A stretch of 64,000 bases of DNA from Streptomyces smyrnaeus. Its GTDB lineage: Bacteria > Actinomycetota > Actinomycetes > Streptomycetales > Streptomycetaceae. The translations under genes were made by a program, and so were the position numbers. The stretch is from the NCBI RefSeq assembly GCF_017676345.1, contig NZ_JAFFZM010000012.1:1-64000 (forward strand), read 5' to 3'. Under the pieces are notes generated by a model. The model saw nothing but the letters and a program-made list of their open reading frames with translations. It did not search any database and was not told where the DNA came from. This document shows, in pieces, positions 27,072 to 35,865 of this stretch (positions within the stretch are counted from its first letter, which is position 1; the number at the start of each line of letters is the position of its first letter).

Positions 27072-27090
27072 TTAGGTAAGGCTAACCTAA
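27072..27090. promoter_or_regulatory. Iron box (DmdR1/DtxR-type operator)
   Basis: TTAGGTAAGGCTAACCTAA is a 19-bp dyad matching the known actinobacterial iron-box consensus (TTAGGTTAGGCTCACCTAA) at 17 of 19 positions. It lies between the divergent HtaA and hmuT starts. Iron-loaded DmdR1/DtxR should repress both directions, so the locus is expressed under iron starvation. Confidence 0.9.
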
Positions 27091-27171
27091 GCTATATCGG
27101 GCTCGCCTGGAAGTCCCCACTTCCGACTTCCGTACGGCCCCGGCGGGCCCCGACCGGTGAAAGGCGCACAA

Positions 27172-28236
27172 GTGCCCCAACGAACCCGAGTGCCGGGCGT
27201 GTTCGTCGCCGCCCTCGCTCTGGCGCTCTCCCTCAGCGGCTGCGGCGACGGCCTCGGCCGGCAGTCCGACGGGACCGACTCCGCAGGCAAGCACGGCTCC
27301 GCCGGGGACACACACGCCGACCGTGTGGAACCGCTCTCCGGTCCGCCGCCCGCTCCGGAGCTGCCGGTACGCGTCGAGTCCGCCGACGGACGCACCGTCA
27401 CCGTCCGCAGCGCCGCCAGGATCGTGCCGCTCACCGGCTCCCTCTCGGAGATCGTGTACACCCTCGGGCTCGGCGACCGGGTGGTGGCCCGGGACATCAC
27501 GGCGACGTTCGCGCAGGCCAGAAAGCTTCCGGTGATCACCCGCGCACACGATGTGTCCGCCGAGGGCGTGCTCTCCCTCAAGCCGACCGTCGTGCTCGCC
27601 GAAACCACGACCGGGCCGGATGAGGCCGTCGACCAGATACGGGACGCGGGCATTCCCCTCGTCGTCGTCGAGCCGGCACGCGAACTCGCCGACGTGGACA
27701 CCCGGATCGACGACGTCGCCCGCGCCCTGGGGGTCGGTGCGGCGGGTGAGCGGCTGCGGAAGCGGACGGACAAGCGGATCGACGCCGTCCGCAACGACAT
27801 TGCCCAAGGCGGCGGCGCACGCGGCGCCGAGGAGCAGGGCGGCGACCGACCACGGGTGGCCTTCCTCTATCTGCGTGGCTCGGCCTCCGTCTACCTCCTG
27901 GGCGGTTCCCGCTCCGGTGCCTCCTCCCTCATCGAGGCGGCGGGTGGCGTAGACGCGGGCAAGGAGTCCGGCCTGAAGAAGGACTTCACCGCCATCACCA
28001 GCGAAGCTCTCGCCAAGGCCGCCCCCGATGTGATCCTGGTGATGACCAAGGGCCTGGACTCCGTGCACGGCGTCGACGGCCTGCTGAAGATCCCCGGCGT
28101 CGCGCAGACCCCCGCGGGCCGGCACCGGCGTATCGCCACCATCGACGACGGAGTGCTGCTCAACTACGGCCCGCGCACCGACCAGGTGCTGAGGGACCTC
28201 GCCGCCCAGATCCACGCGAAGGGCGGCCGGCCATGA
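27172..28236 (+). CDS. hmuT: Haem ABC transporter, binding lipoprotein (HmuT)
   Basis: A 354-residue lipoprotein of the TroA/FepB-like (class III) binding-protein fold. The lipobox is LSLSGC near residue 20. The two lobes are joined by a long helix, with RIVPLTGSLSEIVYTLGLGDRVVA at the start of lobe 1 and FLYLRGSASVYLLGGSRSGASSLIEAAGG in the usual HmuT second-lobe position. GTG 27172 has AAAGG 7 bp upstream; a GTG five codons earlier is possible. It receives haem from HtaA proteins. Its stop overlaps the hmuU start. Confidence 0.88.
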   Translation: MPQRTRVPGVFVAALALALSLSGCGDGLGRQSDGTDSAGKHGSAGDTHADRVEPLSGPPPAPELPVRVESADGRTVTVRSAARIVPLTGSLSEIVYTLGLGDRVVARDITATFAQARKLPVITRAHDVSAEGVLSLKPTVVLAETTTGPDEAVDQIRDAGIPLVVVEPARELADVDTRIDDVARALGVGAAGERLRKRTDKRIDAVRNDIAQGGGARGAEEQGGDRPRVAFLYLRGSASVYLLGGSRSGASSLIEAAGGVDAGKESGLKKDFTAITSEALAKAAPDVILVMTKGLDSVHGVDGLLKIPGVAQTPAGRHRRIATIDDGVLLNYGPRTDQVLRDLAAQIHAKGGRP

Positions 28237-29411
28237 CCGCGCCGCCCCGGGCGCGGGCCGCAGGTGGGGCAGCGAAGTCGACCGGGCCGAGCGCCGACGG
28301 GACGGGCGCCGCGGGGTCGGGTGCCGCAGGGGCGGGCGTGCCGGCGTCGAGCGTCGCCGCGCCGGGTGCCCCGCCGCGCACCCGGCGCGCTGCGGCCACC
28401 ACGGTGACCGCCGCACTCGTCGCTGCCCTCCTGCTCCTGGCGCTGCTCTCGGCGGGCATCGGCGCCTACACCATCCCCGTCAGCGACGTCCTCGGATCCC
28501 TTCTGCACCGGGCCGGGGCGGGCGGTGCCCCGCTCGACCGCGTTGCCGAAAGCGTGCTGTGGAACGTCCGGTTGCCCCGTGTCGTGCTCGCCGTACTCGT
28601 CGGGGCCTCCCTCGGCTGCGCCGGTGCGCTGATGCAGGGGGTGTTCGGCAACCCGCTCGCCGAGCCCGGCGTCATCGGGATCTCGTCCGGCGCCGCAGTC
28701 GGCGCCGTTGCCTCCATCGCCCTCGGTCTGACCTTCCTCGGCAACTGGACGGTGACCGCCTGCGCGTTCGTCGCGGGCCTGGCCACGGTGCTGCTGGTGT
28801 ACCTGCTCTCCCGCTCCGGCGGCCGTACGGAGGTCGTCACCCTCCTCCTGACCGGAATCGCCGTCAACGCGTTCGCGGGGGCGCTCATCGGTCTGAGCAT
28901 CTTCTTCGCCGACAACGCACAGCTCACCCAGATCACCTTCTGGCAGCTCGGTTCGCTCGCCCAGGCCACCTGGCCCAAAGTGCTGGCCGTACTGCCCTGC
29001 GCACTGGCCGGACTCCTGGTCGCACCGCTCTGCTCCCGCCGCCTCGACCTGCTGGCGCTGGGCGAACGGCCGGCACGGCACCTGGGGGTGGACGTCGAGC
29101 GGCTGCGGCTGACCCTCGTGCTGGTCGTGGCGCTGCTGACGGCGGCGGCCGTCGCGGTGGCCGGCATCATCACCTTCGTCGGGCTGCTGGTCCCGCATCT
29201 GCTGCGGATGGCCGCCGGTCCGGGGCACCGCTTTCTGGTGCCGGGCAGCGCGCTGGGCGGCGCCGTGGTCCTGGTCGGTGCCGACCTGGCGGCACGCACC
29301 GTGGCCCAGCCCGCCGAACTCCCGCTCGGCGTCCTCACGGCACTGCTGGGCAGCCCGTTCTTCTTCTGGCTGCTGCGCAGGACCCGCCGCAGACAGGGCG
29401 GCTGGGCGTGA
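28233..29411 (+). CDS. hmuU: Haem ABC transporter permease (HmuU)
   Basis: A 392-residue FecCD-family permease with about 10 membrane helices after a 50-residue Ala/Gly/Pro-rich cytoplasmic N-terminus. Family landmarks: VRLPRVVLAVLVGASLGCAGALMQGVFGNPLAEPGVIGISSGA (described in parts), and the ATPase-contact loop near LGVDVERLRL. ATGA overlap with hmuT gives translational coupling. It forms the channel with HmuV as motor. Confidence 0.9.
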   Translation: MTAPPRARAAGGAAKSTGPSADGTGAAGSGAAGAGVPASSVAAPGAPPRTRRAAATTVTAALVAALLLLALLSAGIGAYTIPVSDVLGSLLHRAGAGGAPLDRVAESVLWNVRLPRVVLAVLVGASLGCAGALMQGVFGNPLAEPGVIGISSGAAVGAVASIALGLTFLGNWTVTACAFVAGLATVLLVYLLSRSGGRTEVVTLLLTGIAVNAFAGALIGLSIFFADNAQLTQITFWQLGSLAQATWPKVLAVLPCALAGLLVAPLCSRRLDLLALGERPARHLGVDVERLRLTLVLVVALLTAAAVAVAGIITFVGLLVPHLLRMAAGPGHRFLVPGSALGGAVVLVGADLAARTVAQPAELPLGVLTALLGSPFFFWLLRRTRRRQGGWA

Positions 29412-29532
29412 CCCGGCCGACCAACTGCCCCTCCTGTCCGCCTCTTTCACCGACCCCGCCGACGCCCCTTCGGACGACGCCCCCGCCGACGCCCCCGACG
29501 AGACCTGCTCCACGGCCGACCCGAGGAATTTC

Positions 29533-30387
29533 ATGCCCCGACTGCCCCTCAGCTCACGGCGCCGACAGGACCTGACCCGGATCCGCCCGGCCCACGGAGA
29601 AGCCGCCGCCGAAGCATGCGCAGCCGCTGTACGGCTGGGCGGCAGGCGCGTGCTGGACGGCGTCGACCTCTGCCTGACGGCCGGTGAGGTGCTGGCCCTC
29701 GTCGGCCCCAACGGCGCGGGCAAGTCCACCCTGCTCTCCGCACTCGCCGGCGACCTGCCGCTGGAGTCGGGCACCGTTCGGTTGGGCGGGCGCGAACTGG
29801 GTGAGTTCTCCCCGCGCCAACTCGCCGTCCGCCGCGCCGTACTGCCCCAGGCCGCCACACTGGCCTTTCCGTTCACCGTCGCGGAGGTCGTCCAGATGGG
29901 CCGCGCACCCTGGGCCGGCACCCCGCAGGAGGACGAGGACGAGGCGGCCGTCACCGAAGCGATGGCCCAAACGGAGGTCACCGCGTTCGCCGACCGGCCG
30001 TTCTCCGCGCTCTCCGGTGGTGAGCGGGCCCGCGTCGCCCTGGCCCGGGTCCTCGCCCAACGCACCCCGCTGCTTCTGCTGGACGAGCCGACGGCGGCGC
30101 TGGACCTGCGCCATCAGGAACTGGTCCTGGCCCTGTGCCGAGCCCGCGCCGCAGCGGGTGATGCCGTCGCCGTCGTCCTGCACGATCTGAACCTGGCGGC
30201 TGCCTACGCCGACCGCGTCGCCCTGCTCGACGCCGGCCGGCTGACCGGTGTCGGCCCGCCCGCCCGTGTGCTCACCCCCGAAGCGCTCACATCGGTCTAC
30301 CGCCACCCGGTCGAGGTGCACCCGCATCCCACCTCGGGCGCCCCTCTTGTCCTCCCCGCCCGCGAGCCGGGTGCGCACCAGGGGTAA
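29533..30387 (+). CDS. hmuV: Haem ABC transporter ATPase (HmuV)
   Basis: A 284-residue ABC ATPase. Walker A is GPNGAGKST, the signature LSGGERARVALARVL, Walker B LLLLDEPTAALD, and the switch His is in VVLHDLNLA. About 30 residues precede the domain. ATG 29533 has GAGG 6 bp upstream; the frame is open further back into hmuU but without similarity. A 121-bp gap after hmuU contains only Pro/Thr/Asp-like low-complexity sequence. It energises haem import through HmuU. Confidence 0.9.
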   Translation: MPRLPLSSRRRQDLTRIRPAHGEAAAEACAAAVRLGGRRVLDGVDLCLTAGEVLALVGPNGAGKSTLLSALAGDLPLESGTVRLGGRELGEFSPRQLAVRRAVLPQAATLAFPFTVAEVVQMGRAPWAGTPQEDEDEAAVTEAMAQTEVTAFADRPFSALSGGERARVALARVLAQRTPLLLLDEPTAALDLRHQELVLALCRARAAAGDAVAVVLHDLNLAAAYADRVALLDAGRLTGVGPPARVLTPEALTSVYRHPVEVHPHPTSGAPLVLPAREPGAHQG

Positions 30388-30465
30388 TTGCGAAGGCATC
30401 GCACCTGGTCAGAGCCGGTAAGACAGCTGTAGCCGCAATCGGCTTTCTGTGCCACCGTGGCGGTC

Positions 30466-31551
30466 ATGGAGGGGATGGAGCACCACCACACTCCGGGGCA
30501 CCACCACGGGCCGGACGCCTGCCGGAGGCCCCGAGCGGCCCGGTTGCGCCACCAGTTGGCCCATCTCGGCAGGCCGCACAGCCATGAGGCGGCGGACAAG
30601 GTGGACGCGGCCATGGAGACCTCTCGGGACGGGATGCGCACGCTGTGGATCTCGTTGGCAGCCCTCGGCGTCACCACCGTCGTGCAGGCGGTGATCGTCG
30701 TCTTGTCCGGGTCGGTGGCGCTGCTCGGGGACACGATCCACAACGCCGCCGACGCCCTGACCGCCGTACCGCTGGGAATCGCGTTCGTACTGGGGCGGCG
30801 GGCGGCCAACCGCCGCTACACCTACGGCTACGGCCGGGCGGAGGACCTGGCCGGCATCCTCATCGTCGCCACCATCGCCGCCTCGGCGGCCCTGGCGGCG
30901 TGGGCAGCGGTGGACCGGCTGCTGGACCCCCGGCAGATCACGCACCTGTGGGCTGTCTCCGCCGCGGCACTGGTCGGGTTCGTGGGCAACGAGTGGGTCG
31001 CCCGCTACCGCATCCGCACCGGCCGGCGCATCGGCTCTGCCGCCCTGGTCGCCGACGGACTGCACGCCCGCACCGACGGTTTCACCTCGCTGGCCGTACT
31101 GCTGGGCGCGGGTGGCGCCGCGGTCGGCTGGCGGTTCGCCGACCCGCTGGTCGGACTGCTGATCACGGCCGCGATCCTGTTCGTGCTGCGGGACGCCGCC
31201 CGGGAGGTCTACCGGCGGCTGATGGACTCGGTCGACCCCGCCTTGGTCGCCACCGCCGAGACGGCCCTGGGCGCGGTGCCCGGGGTGCGGGGCGTGGGAC
31301 AGGTGCGGATGCGGTGGGTCGGCCACGCGCTGCGCGCCGAGGCCGACATCGTCGTCGACGCGCACCTGACGGTGGTGGCCGCCCACCGGCTGGCTGTCGA
31401 GGCCGAGCACGCCCTGATCCACGCGGTGCCCCGGCTGACCGCCGCGACCGTGCACACCGACCACACCCCCCTCGGCAGCGACCCGCACGCCTCCCTCGCC
31501 CACCACGCCGCCCGCCCCAGCACGGCCCACAAGGCGGCCGCCAGGACGTGA
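30466..31551 (+). CDS. Cation diffusion facilitator (CzcD/ZitB-type) metal exporter
   Basis: About 361 residues with the CDF fold: a His-rich N-terminus (HHHTPGHHHG), six helices, and the two intramembrane metal-site motifs HNAAD in helix 2 and HARTD in helix 5. A cytoplasmic C-terminal domain follows and ends in another His-rich stretch. Such proteins export Zn2+, Co2+ or similar ions in exchange for protons. The start is uncertain: GTG 30457, ATG 30466 and ATG 30475 are in frame and none has a well-spaced ribosome binding site. No regulator gene is adjacent. Confidence 0.85.
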   Translation: MEGMEHHHTPGHHHGPDACRRPRAARLRHQLAHLGRPHSHEAADKVDAAMETSRDGMRTLWISLAALGVTTVVQAVIVVLSGSVALLGDTIHNAADALTAVPLGIAFVLGRRAANRRYTYGYGRAEDLAGILIVATIAASAALAAWAAVDRLLDPRQITHLWAVSAAALVGFVGNEWVARYRIRTGRRIGSAALVADGLHARTDGFTSLAVLLGAGGAAVGWRFADPLVGLLITAAILFVLRDAAREVYRRLMDSVDPALVATAETALGAVPGVRGVGQVRMRWVGHALRAEADIVVDAHLTVVAAHRLAVEAEHALIHAVPRLTAATVHTDHTPLGSDPHASLAHHAARPSTAHKAAART

Positions 31552-31620
31552 GAGGACACCGAGCGCGCAGGAGGGGCAGGCCCGAGCCCCCGGGGGGCAG
31601 CCACGGGGCCCGGCGGGGTG

Positions 31621-32973
31621 CTAGCGAGCGGCCGTGTAGCGCCAGAAGGCGGGAACGATGGCGACCAGCACCGGCATGGCGACGGCCACCAGCAGGCCGC
31701 CGCCCACCACCGTGGGCCGGGTTCCCGCGACGGCGCCGACGGTGCCGTGCAGCAGGTCGGCGAGGCGGGGACCGCCGGCCACCACCACCGTGAAGACGCC
31801 CTGCATACGGCCCCGCATCTCGTCGGTCGCCGCGGACTGCAAGATCGCGCCGCGGAAGACCATCGAGACCATGTCGGCGGCGCCCGCCACGGCGAGCAGC
31901 ACGGCAGCGAGCCACAGCGGGCCGGAGAGTCCGAACCCGGCGATGGACAGTCCCCACACGGATATCGCGAGGACGACCATCACGCCGTGCCGGTGCACGC
32001 GGGAGTACAGCCCGGACAGCAGTCCGCACAGCAGCGCGCCGGCGGGGATGGCCGCGTACAGCACGCCGAGTGCGCTGCCGCCGCCCTCCGGACCGCCGAA
32101 GTCGAGCTGTGCCATCTCCGGGAAGAGGGCGCGGGGCATCCCCAGGACCATGGCGATGATGTCCACGAGGAACGAGACGAGCAGCAGCCGCATGCGCATC
32201 ATGTAGCGGAACCCGGCGACGATGTCGGCGAGTCCGGCGCGCCGGGCCGCGACCTTGAGCGGTGGTATCGAGGGCAGCCGCCAGACGGCCCACAGCGCCG
32301 CTACGAGGGCCAGCGAGTCGCACAGGTAGAGCACCGACAGACCGAGGACCGGCACTAGCGCACCGGCCAGCAGCGGACCGGCGATCTGTCCGAACTGGCC
32401 GACGGTGGAGATGAGCGCTGTCGCGGAGGGCAGTTGTCCGGCAGGCACCAGACGGGCCACCGATGCGGTACGTGTCGGCTGGTTGATGCCGAACAGGGCC
32501 TGCTGAACGGCGAGCAGTACCAGCAGCACGGTGACGGAGCGCACCCCGGTGGCGGCCTGGGCCCAGAACAGCAGGGAGGTCACCGCGATGCCGGCGTTGC
32601 TGACGAGCAGGAGTCTGCGCCGGTCCATCAGGTCGGCGACGGCCCCGCCCCAGAGTGCGAAGACGACCAGCGGTACGAGGGCGGCCGCTCCGGCGAGGCC
32701 GACGAGGGCCGAGGAGCCGGTGTCGTCGTAGATCTGCAGGGGTACGGCGACAGCCGTCAACTGGCTGCCTGTCGCGGTGACCACGGTCGATGTCCACAGC
32801 CGTCGGAAGGGCGCGGCGCGCAGTGGTTCCGTGTCCATGGCGAACCTGCGCAACCGTCGCAGGCCGGTTCTTCGGCCCGCGCCCGCTTTGCGCTCCGGGT
32901 TCCGGGTGGGGGGCTCGTCCGGGCCGGGTGAAGGGGAACCGGGCTGGTCCTGACGCGGTGTGTCGGTGGTCAC
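31621..32973 (-). CDS. MFS exporter, EntS-like
   Basis: A 450-residue, 12-helix MFS transporter of the enterobactin-exporter (EntS/MFS_3) type. After a 45-residue Pro-rich tail come RAAPFRRLWTSTVVTATGSQLTAVAVPLQIYD (in parts) and the loop 2-3 motif GGAVADLMDRRRLL. A second such signature is near RGRMQGVFTVVVAGG. Relatives export siderophores or drugs; placement close to haem and metal genes is suggestive only. GTG 32973 has GGAG 8 bp upstream. It converges with the CDF gene. Confidence 0.85.
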   Translation of the reverse strand: MTTDTPRQDQPGSPSPGPDEPPTRNPERKAGAGRRTGLRRLRRFAMDTEPLRAAPFRRLWTSTVVTATGSQLTAVAVPLQIYDDTGSSALVGLAGAAALVPLVVFALWGGAVADLMDRRRLLLVSNAGIAVTSLLFWAQAATGVRSVTVLLVLLAVQQALFGINQPTRTASVARLVPAGQLPSATALISTVGQFGQIAGPLLAGALVPVLGLSVLYLCDSLALVAALWAVWRLPSIPPLKVAARRAGLADIVAGFRYMMRMRLLLVSFLVDIIAMVLGMPRALFPEMAQLDFGGPEGGGSALGVLYAAIPAGALLCGLLSGLYSRVHRHGVMVVLAISVWGLSIAGFGLSGPLWLAAVLLAVAGAADMVSMVFRGAILQSAATDEMRGRMQGVFTVVVAGGPRLADLLHGTVGAVAGTRPTVVGGGLLVAVAMPVLVAIVPAFWRYTAAR

Positions 32974-33346
32974 CGGCCGATCTCCGTTCTCGGCCGGGAA
33001 GTCCCGTCAGGGTACGCCGCCGCACCACCCCGGCCGTTCGAGCAGGCTGAAGAGATGCGTTGGCTGACGTTAACGCTTACGGTCGTGGCTCGGGCAGCTG
33101 TTCGGAGTGCGCCGGGCCCTACGCATCGGGCACGCTAACCGGCGACCGGTGCGGGGTCAACCGACGGTTGCCGTGAGCGGCGGCGCCCTTCGCGGAGTTG
33201 CGGCGTTGGCCGACAAGGATCTTGACGACCCTTCGGGGCTGGTTGCCTGCGGCTACCATCTTGTAGCGTCCCTCCGAGGTGCCCTCCCGTGCACCTGTGC
33301 GAACCGCCCGTGAGTCACCTGCCTCGGCGCATATGGAGGTACATCC
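32974..33346. other. Divergent promoter region, no gene seen
   Basis: A 373-bp gap between the divergent MFS and methyltransferase starts. It contains an 8-bp palindrome CGTTAACG (33068-33075) and is locally less GC-rich (33060-33080 and 33220-33260). Plus-strand frames in it are Arg/Pro-rich with no similarity. Confidence 0.4.
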
Positions 33347-34225
33347 GTGAGCTCGGATCAGCAGTGGGACATCGTCACCGGAGTCGGCGTGACGGCCCTG
33401 GCGGTCGCGGCCGGGAGAGCGATCGAGACCGCCCGGTCCGACGCCCTGATCCAGGATCCGTACGCGGCCGCCTTCGTGGCGGCGGCCCCGGCGTCCCTCG
33501 CGCTCCCCGTCACCCCGCAGGAACTGCGGGAGCGTTCGGGGCAGGAGGAGCTGTGGGCACTGATGAACGCCTACCTGGGTGTGCGGTCCCGGGTCTTCGA
33601 CGACTTCCTCACCGGCGCGGCGCGCGACGGCATACGCCAGGTGGTCATCCTCGCCTCCGGTCTGGACACCCGGCCCTTCCGTCTGGAGTGGCCCGCCGGC
33701 ACCCGCTGCTTCGAGTTGGACCAGCCGCTGGTACTCGACTTCAAGCTGCGTGTCCTGGCCCAACAGGACGCCCGGGCGGAGTGCGCGCACACCCCGGTCC
33801 CCGCGGACCTGCGCGAGGACTGGCCCGCGGCGCTGGAGGCGGCGGGCTTCGACGCGGCCTTGCCCACCGCCTGGCTGGCGGAAGGCCTGCTGCCCTATCT
33901 GCCGCCGGAGGCCGAGGAGCGGCTGTTCAAGGAGATCGACCGGCTCTCCGCCGCCGGCAGCCGTGTCGCGGTCGAGTACGTCCTCGACGCCGATCTCGCC
34001 GTGCGGGACGAACTGCTGCAGGACGGCAGTGCCGCCCTCGGTATCGACCTGGCCGCGCTGCTGCCCCGCGGGGAAAGGCGCGCTCTGGAGGAGCAGTTGA
34101 CCGCCCTCGGCTGGGCGTACGACAGCCGCTCGGCACAGGAGTCGGCGCGCACCCACGGCCGTACGCTGAGCGCGGCCCCCGCGGTGACGGACAGAATGCT
34201 GCACGTCTTCGCACGCCGCCCCTGA
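33347..34225 (+). CDS. SAM-dependent methyltransferase (LCMT/TIGR00027-type)
   Basis: A 292-residue class I methyltransferase of the leucine-carboxyl-methyltransferase-like actinobacterial family. It starts VTGVGVTALAVAAGRAIET; the SAM motif is VVILASGLDTRPFRLEWP, followed by CFELDQPLVLDFK and a WLAEGLLPYLPPEAEERLF block. These match the usual O-methyltransferase arrangement and length. GTG 33347 has GGAGG 10 bp upstream. Substrate unknown; single-gene unit ended by a hairpin. Confidence 0.85.
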   Translation: MSSDQQWDIVTGVGVTALAVAAGRAIETARSDALIQDPYAAAFVAAAPASLALPVTPQELRERSGQEELWALMNAYLGVRSRVFDDFLTGAARDGIRQVVILASGLDTRPFRLEWPAGTRCFELDQPLVLDFKLRVLAQQDARAECAHTPVPADLREDWPAALEAAGFDAALPTAWLAEGLLPYLPPEAEERLFKEIDRLSAAGSRVAVEYVLDADLAVRDELLQDGSAALGIDLAALLPRGERRALEEQLTALGWAYDSRSAQESARTHGRTLSAAPAVTDRMLHVFARRP

Positions 34226-34238
34226 CCCGGTCGGTCCG

Positions 34239-34268
34239 CCGTCGGGAGCGGTGTTCCGTTCCCGACGG
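34239..34268. terminator. Hairpin between convergent genes
   Basis: Arms CCGTCGGGA (34239-34247) and TCCCGACGG (34260-34268) form a perfect 9-bp stem with a 12-nt loop, between the methyltransferase stop and the aldo/keto reductase stop. Confidence 0.6.
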
Positions 34269-34328
34269 TGAAGGCTGTCCGCTCGCCGGCGGGGGGAAGC
34301 CGTGCGCCGGCGGTCCCCCCCCCGCCGT

Positions 34329-35375
34329 TCAACGGCTCCGGCGGTGCAGTGCGCGGTCGGGGTGGCCGAACCTGTCGGCGGCCAGGGCCGCCTGGTGCCA
34401 GTGCGGGTAGATGAGGTCGGGGGCGCTCACCTTGTCGAGGCGTTCGAGGTCGGCGGGGTCGAGACGCACATCCACCGCGCCCAGGTTGTCCCGCAGCTGC
34501 TCGTCCTTGCGGGCTCCGATGACGAGGGTGGTCACGCCGGGCTGCGCGAGCAGATACGCGAGGGAGACCTGGGCGGGTGAGACACCGTGCGCCGCGGCGA
34601 TGTCGACGACCGTCTCGATGGTGTCGTACAGCTTCTCCTCGTTGCGCACCGGCGGCTCCGACCACTCGGTCAGATGCCTGCCGCTGTCGGCCTGCTGTCC
34701 GCGCCGGTACTTGCCGGACAGCAGCCCGCCGGCCAGCGGGCTCCACACCATGATGCCGAGCCCCTGGTCGAGCGAGAGCGGCACCAACTCGTACTCGGCG
34801 TCCCGGGATTCGAGCGAGTAGTAGATCTGGTTGCTGACGAAGCGCTGGTAGCCGTGAGTGTCCGCGGCGCCGAGCGCCTTCATCAGCTGCCAGCCGGAGT
34901 AGTTCGACACCCCCAGATAGCGGACCTTCCCGGCGCGGACCAGGGAATCGAGCGCCTCCATGGTCTCTTCCGGCGGAGTGAGCCCGTCCCACTCGTGGAC
35001 GTGGTAGATGTCCAGGTGGTCCGTGCCCAGCCGGCGCAGGCTGCCTTCGACCTGGCTGAGGATGTGATGGCGCGACAGCCCCTGGTCGTTGGGGCCGTCT
35101 CCCACGGGCATGCGCACCTTCGAGGAGAGCAGCAGGCGCTCACGGCGGCCCGAGATCACCTCCCCGAGGATCTCTTCGCTGAGCCCCGCGGAGTACATAT
35201 TGGCCGTGTCGAAGAGGTTGACACCCGCGTCCAGACACATGTCGACCTGGCGGCGCGCCCCGGCGACATCCGTGGAACCGACGTTCCCGAAGAAGTCCCG
35301 GCCACCGAACGTCATCGTCCCCATCGTCAGGACCGACACCCGCAGGCCGGAACGGCCCAACTGCCTGTACTCCAT
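34329..35375 (-). CDS. Aldo/keto reductase
   Basis: A 348-residue NADPH-dependent (beta/alpha)8 reductase. The catalytic tetrad can be traced: Asp in LFDTANMYSAGLSEEILG, Tyr a few residues later in the same loop, Lys in LLLSSKVRM, His in IYHVHEWD. A C-terminal LVIGARKDEQLRDNLGA loop binds NADP. The start at 35375 (MEYRQLGRSG) has GGAG 8 bp upstream and matches the family N-terminus. The substrate is not predictable; no regulator is linked. Confidence 0.87.
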   Translation of the reverse strand: MEYRQLGRSGLRVSVLTMGTMTFGGRDFFGNVGSTDVAGARRQVDMCLDAGVNLFDTANMYSAGLSEEILGEVISGRRERLLLSSKVRMPVGDGPNDQGLSRHHILSQVEGSLRRLGTDHLDIYHVHEWDGLTPPEETMEALDSLVRAGKVRYLGVSNYSGWQLMKALGAADTHGYQRFVSNQIYYSLESRDAEYELVPLSLDQGLGIMVWSPLAGGLLSGKYRRGQQADSGRHLTEWSEPPVRNEEKLYDTIETVVDIAAAHGVSPAQVSLAYLLAQPGVTTLVIGARKDEQLRDNLGAVDVRLDPADLERLDKVSAPDLIYPHWHQAALAADRFGHPDRALHRRSR

Positions 35376-35527
35376 CCAGTTCTCTCCGCTCTGTGTGCGC
35401 TTCCGCCGTGCGGCGGCCGGCATTCGGCGTCTACCACGTCCGCACCCGACTCATTCGTTCAAGCTTCAAGTTCTCAGCTCGTAGGGCTGTCGACGGGCGC
35501 GCCTCCGGGGCACAGCGCGGCAGCGGT

Positions 35528-35561
<34 letters not shown>

Positions 35562-35575
35562 ACAAGAATTGCTCA

Positions 35576-35590
35576 TGAAAGTCATTTCCA
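35576..35590. promoter_or_regulatory. Zur-type box before rpmF
   Basis: TGAAAGTCATTTCCA matches the core TGAAAATGATTTTCA of actinobacterial Zur boxes at 12 of 15 positions and lies in a locally AT-rich patch (35560-35600). It is 40 bp upstream of the L32 start. Zn-loaded Zur would repress; zinc starvation would induce. Confidence 0.7.
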
Positions 35591-35630
35591 TTAACCTTCC
35601 CGGGGTCGTCAACGCCTCAGGAGGGCTCTC

Positions 35631-35801
35631 GTGGCTGTACCCAAGCGGAAGATGTCCCGCAGCAACACCCGGCACCGCAGGTCCCAGTGGAAGGCCGAGG
35701 CGCCTCAGCTCGTCCCCGTCGTGGTCGACGGCAAGGTCCACCGGGTGCCTCAGCGGCTGGTCAAGGCCTACGAACGCGGCCTGCTGCGGCCGGAGGGCTG
35801 A
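35631..35801 (+). CDS. rpmF: 50S ribosomal protein L32, cysteine-free paralogue
   Basis: A 56-residue protein starting MAVPKRKMSRSNTRHRRSQW, the clear L32 signature, and ending in VDGKVHRVPQRLVKAYERG. The CxxC pairs that bind zinc in normal L32 are absent; there is no cysteine at all. This is the C-minus form that replaces zinc-bearing L32 when zinc is scarce. GTG 35631 has AGGAGG 6 bp upstream. A Zur-like box precedes it. The gene is short and its frame would be missed by length-filtered ORF calling. It stands alone here; other C-minus ribosomal genes often found alongside are not in the window. Confidence 0.92.
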   Translation: MAVPKRKMSRSNTRHRRSQWKAEAPQLVPVVVDGKVHRVPQRLVKAYERGLLRPEG

Positions 35802-35865
35802 GCGGCCGCCCGACCCGAGGGACGCTCAAGGGTGAGGTCCGCCGTCCCTCGCCCGCGGCTCCTCT

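Noticed and set aside
23490..27623. A 1377-codon plus-strand frame opposite the HtaA genes
   Set aside because: It is antisense to two well-supported HtaA genes, has no domain similarity and no ribosome binding site, and is explained by the rarity of stop codons in GC-rich DNA.
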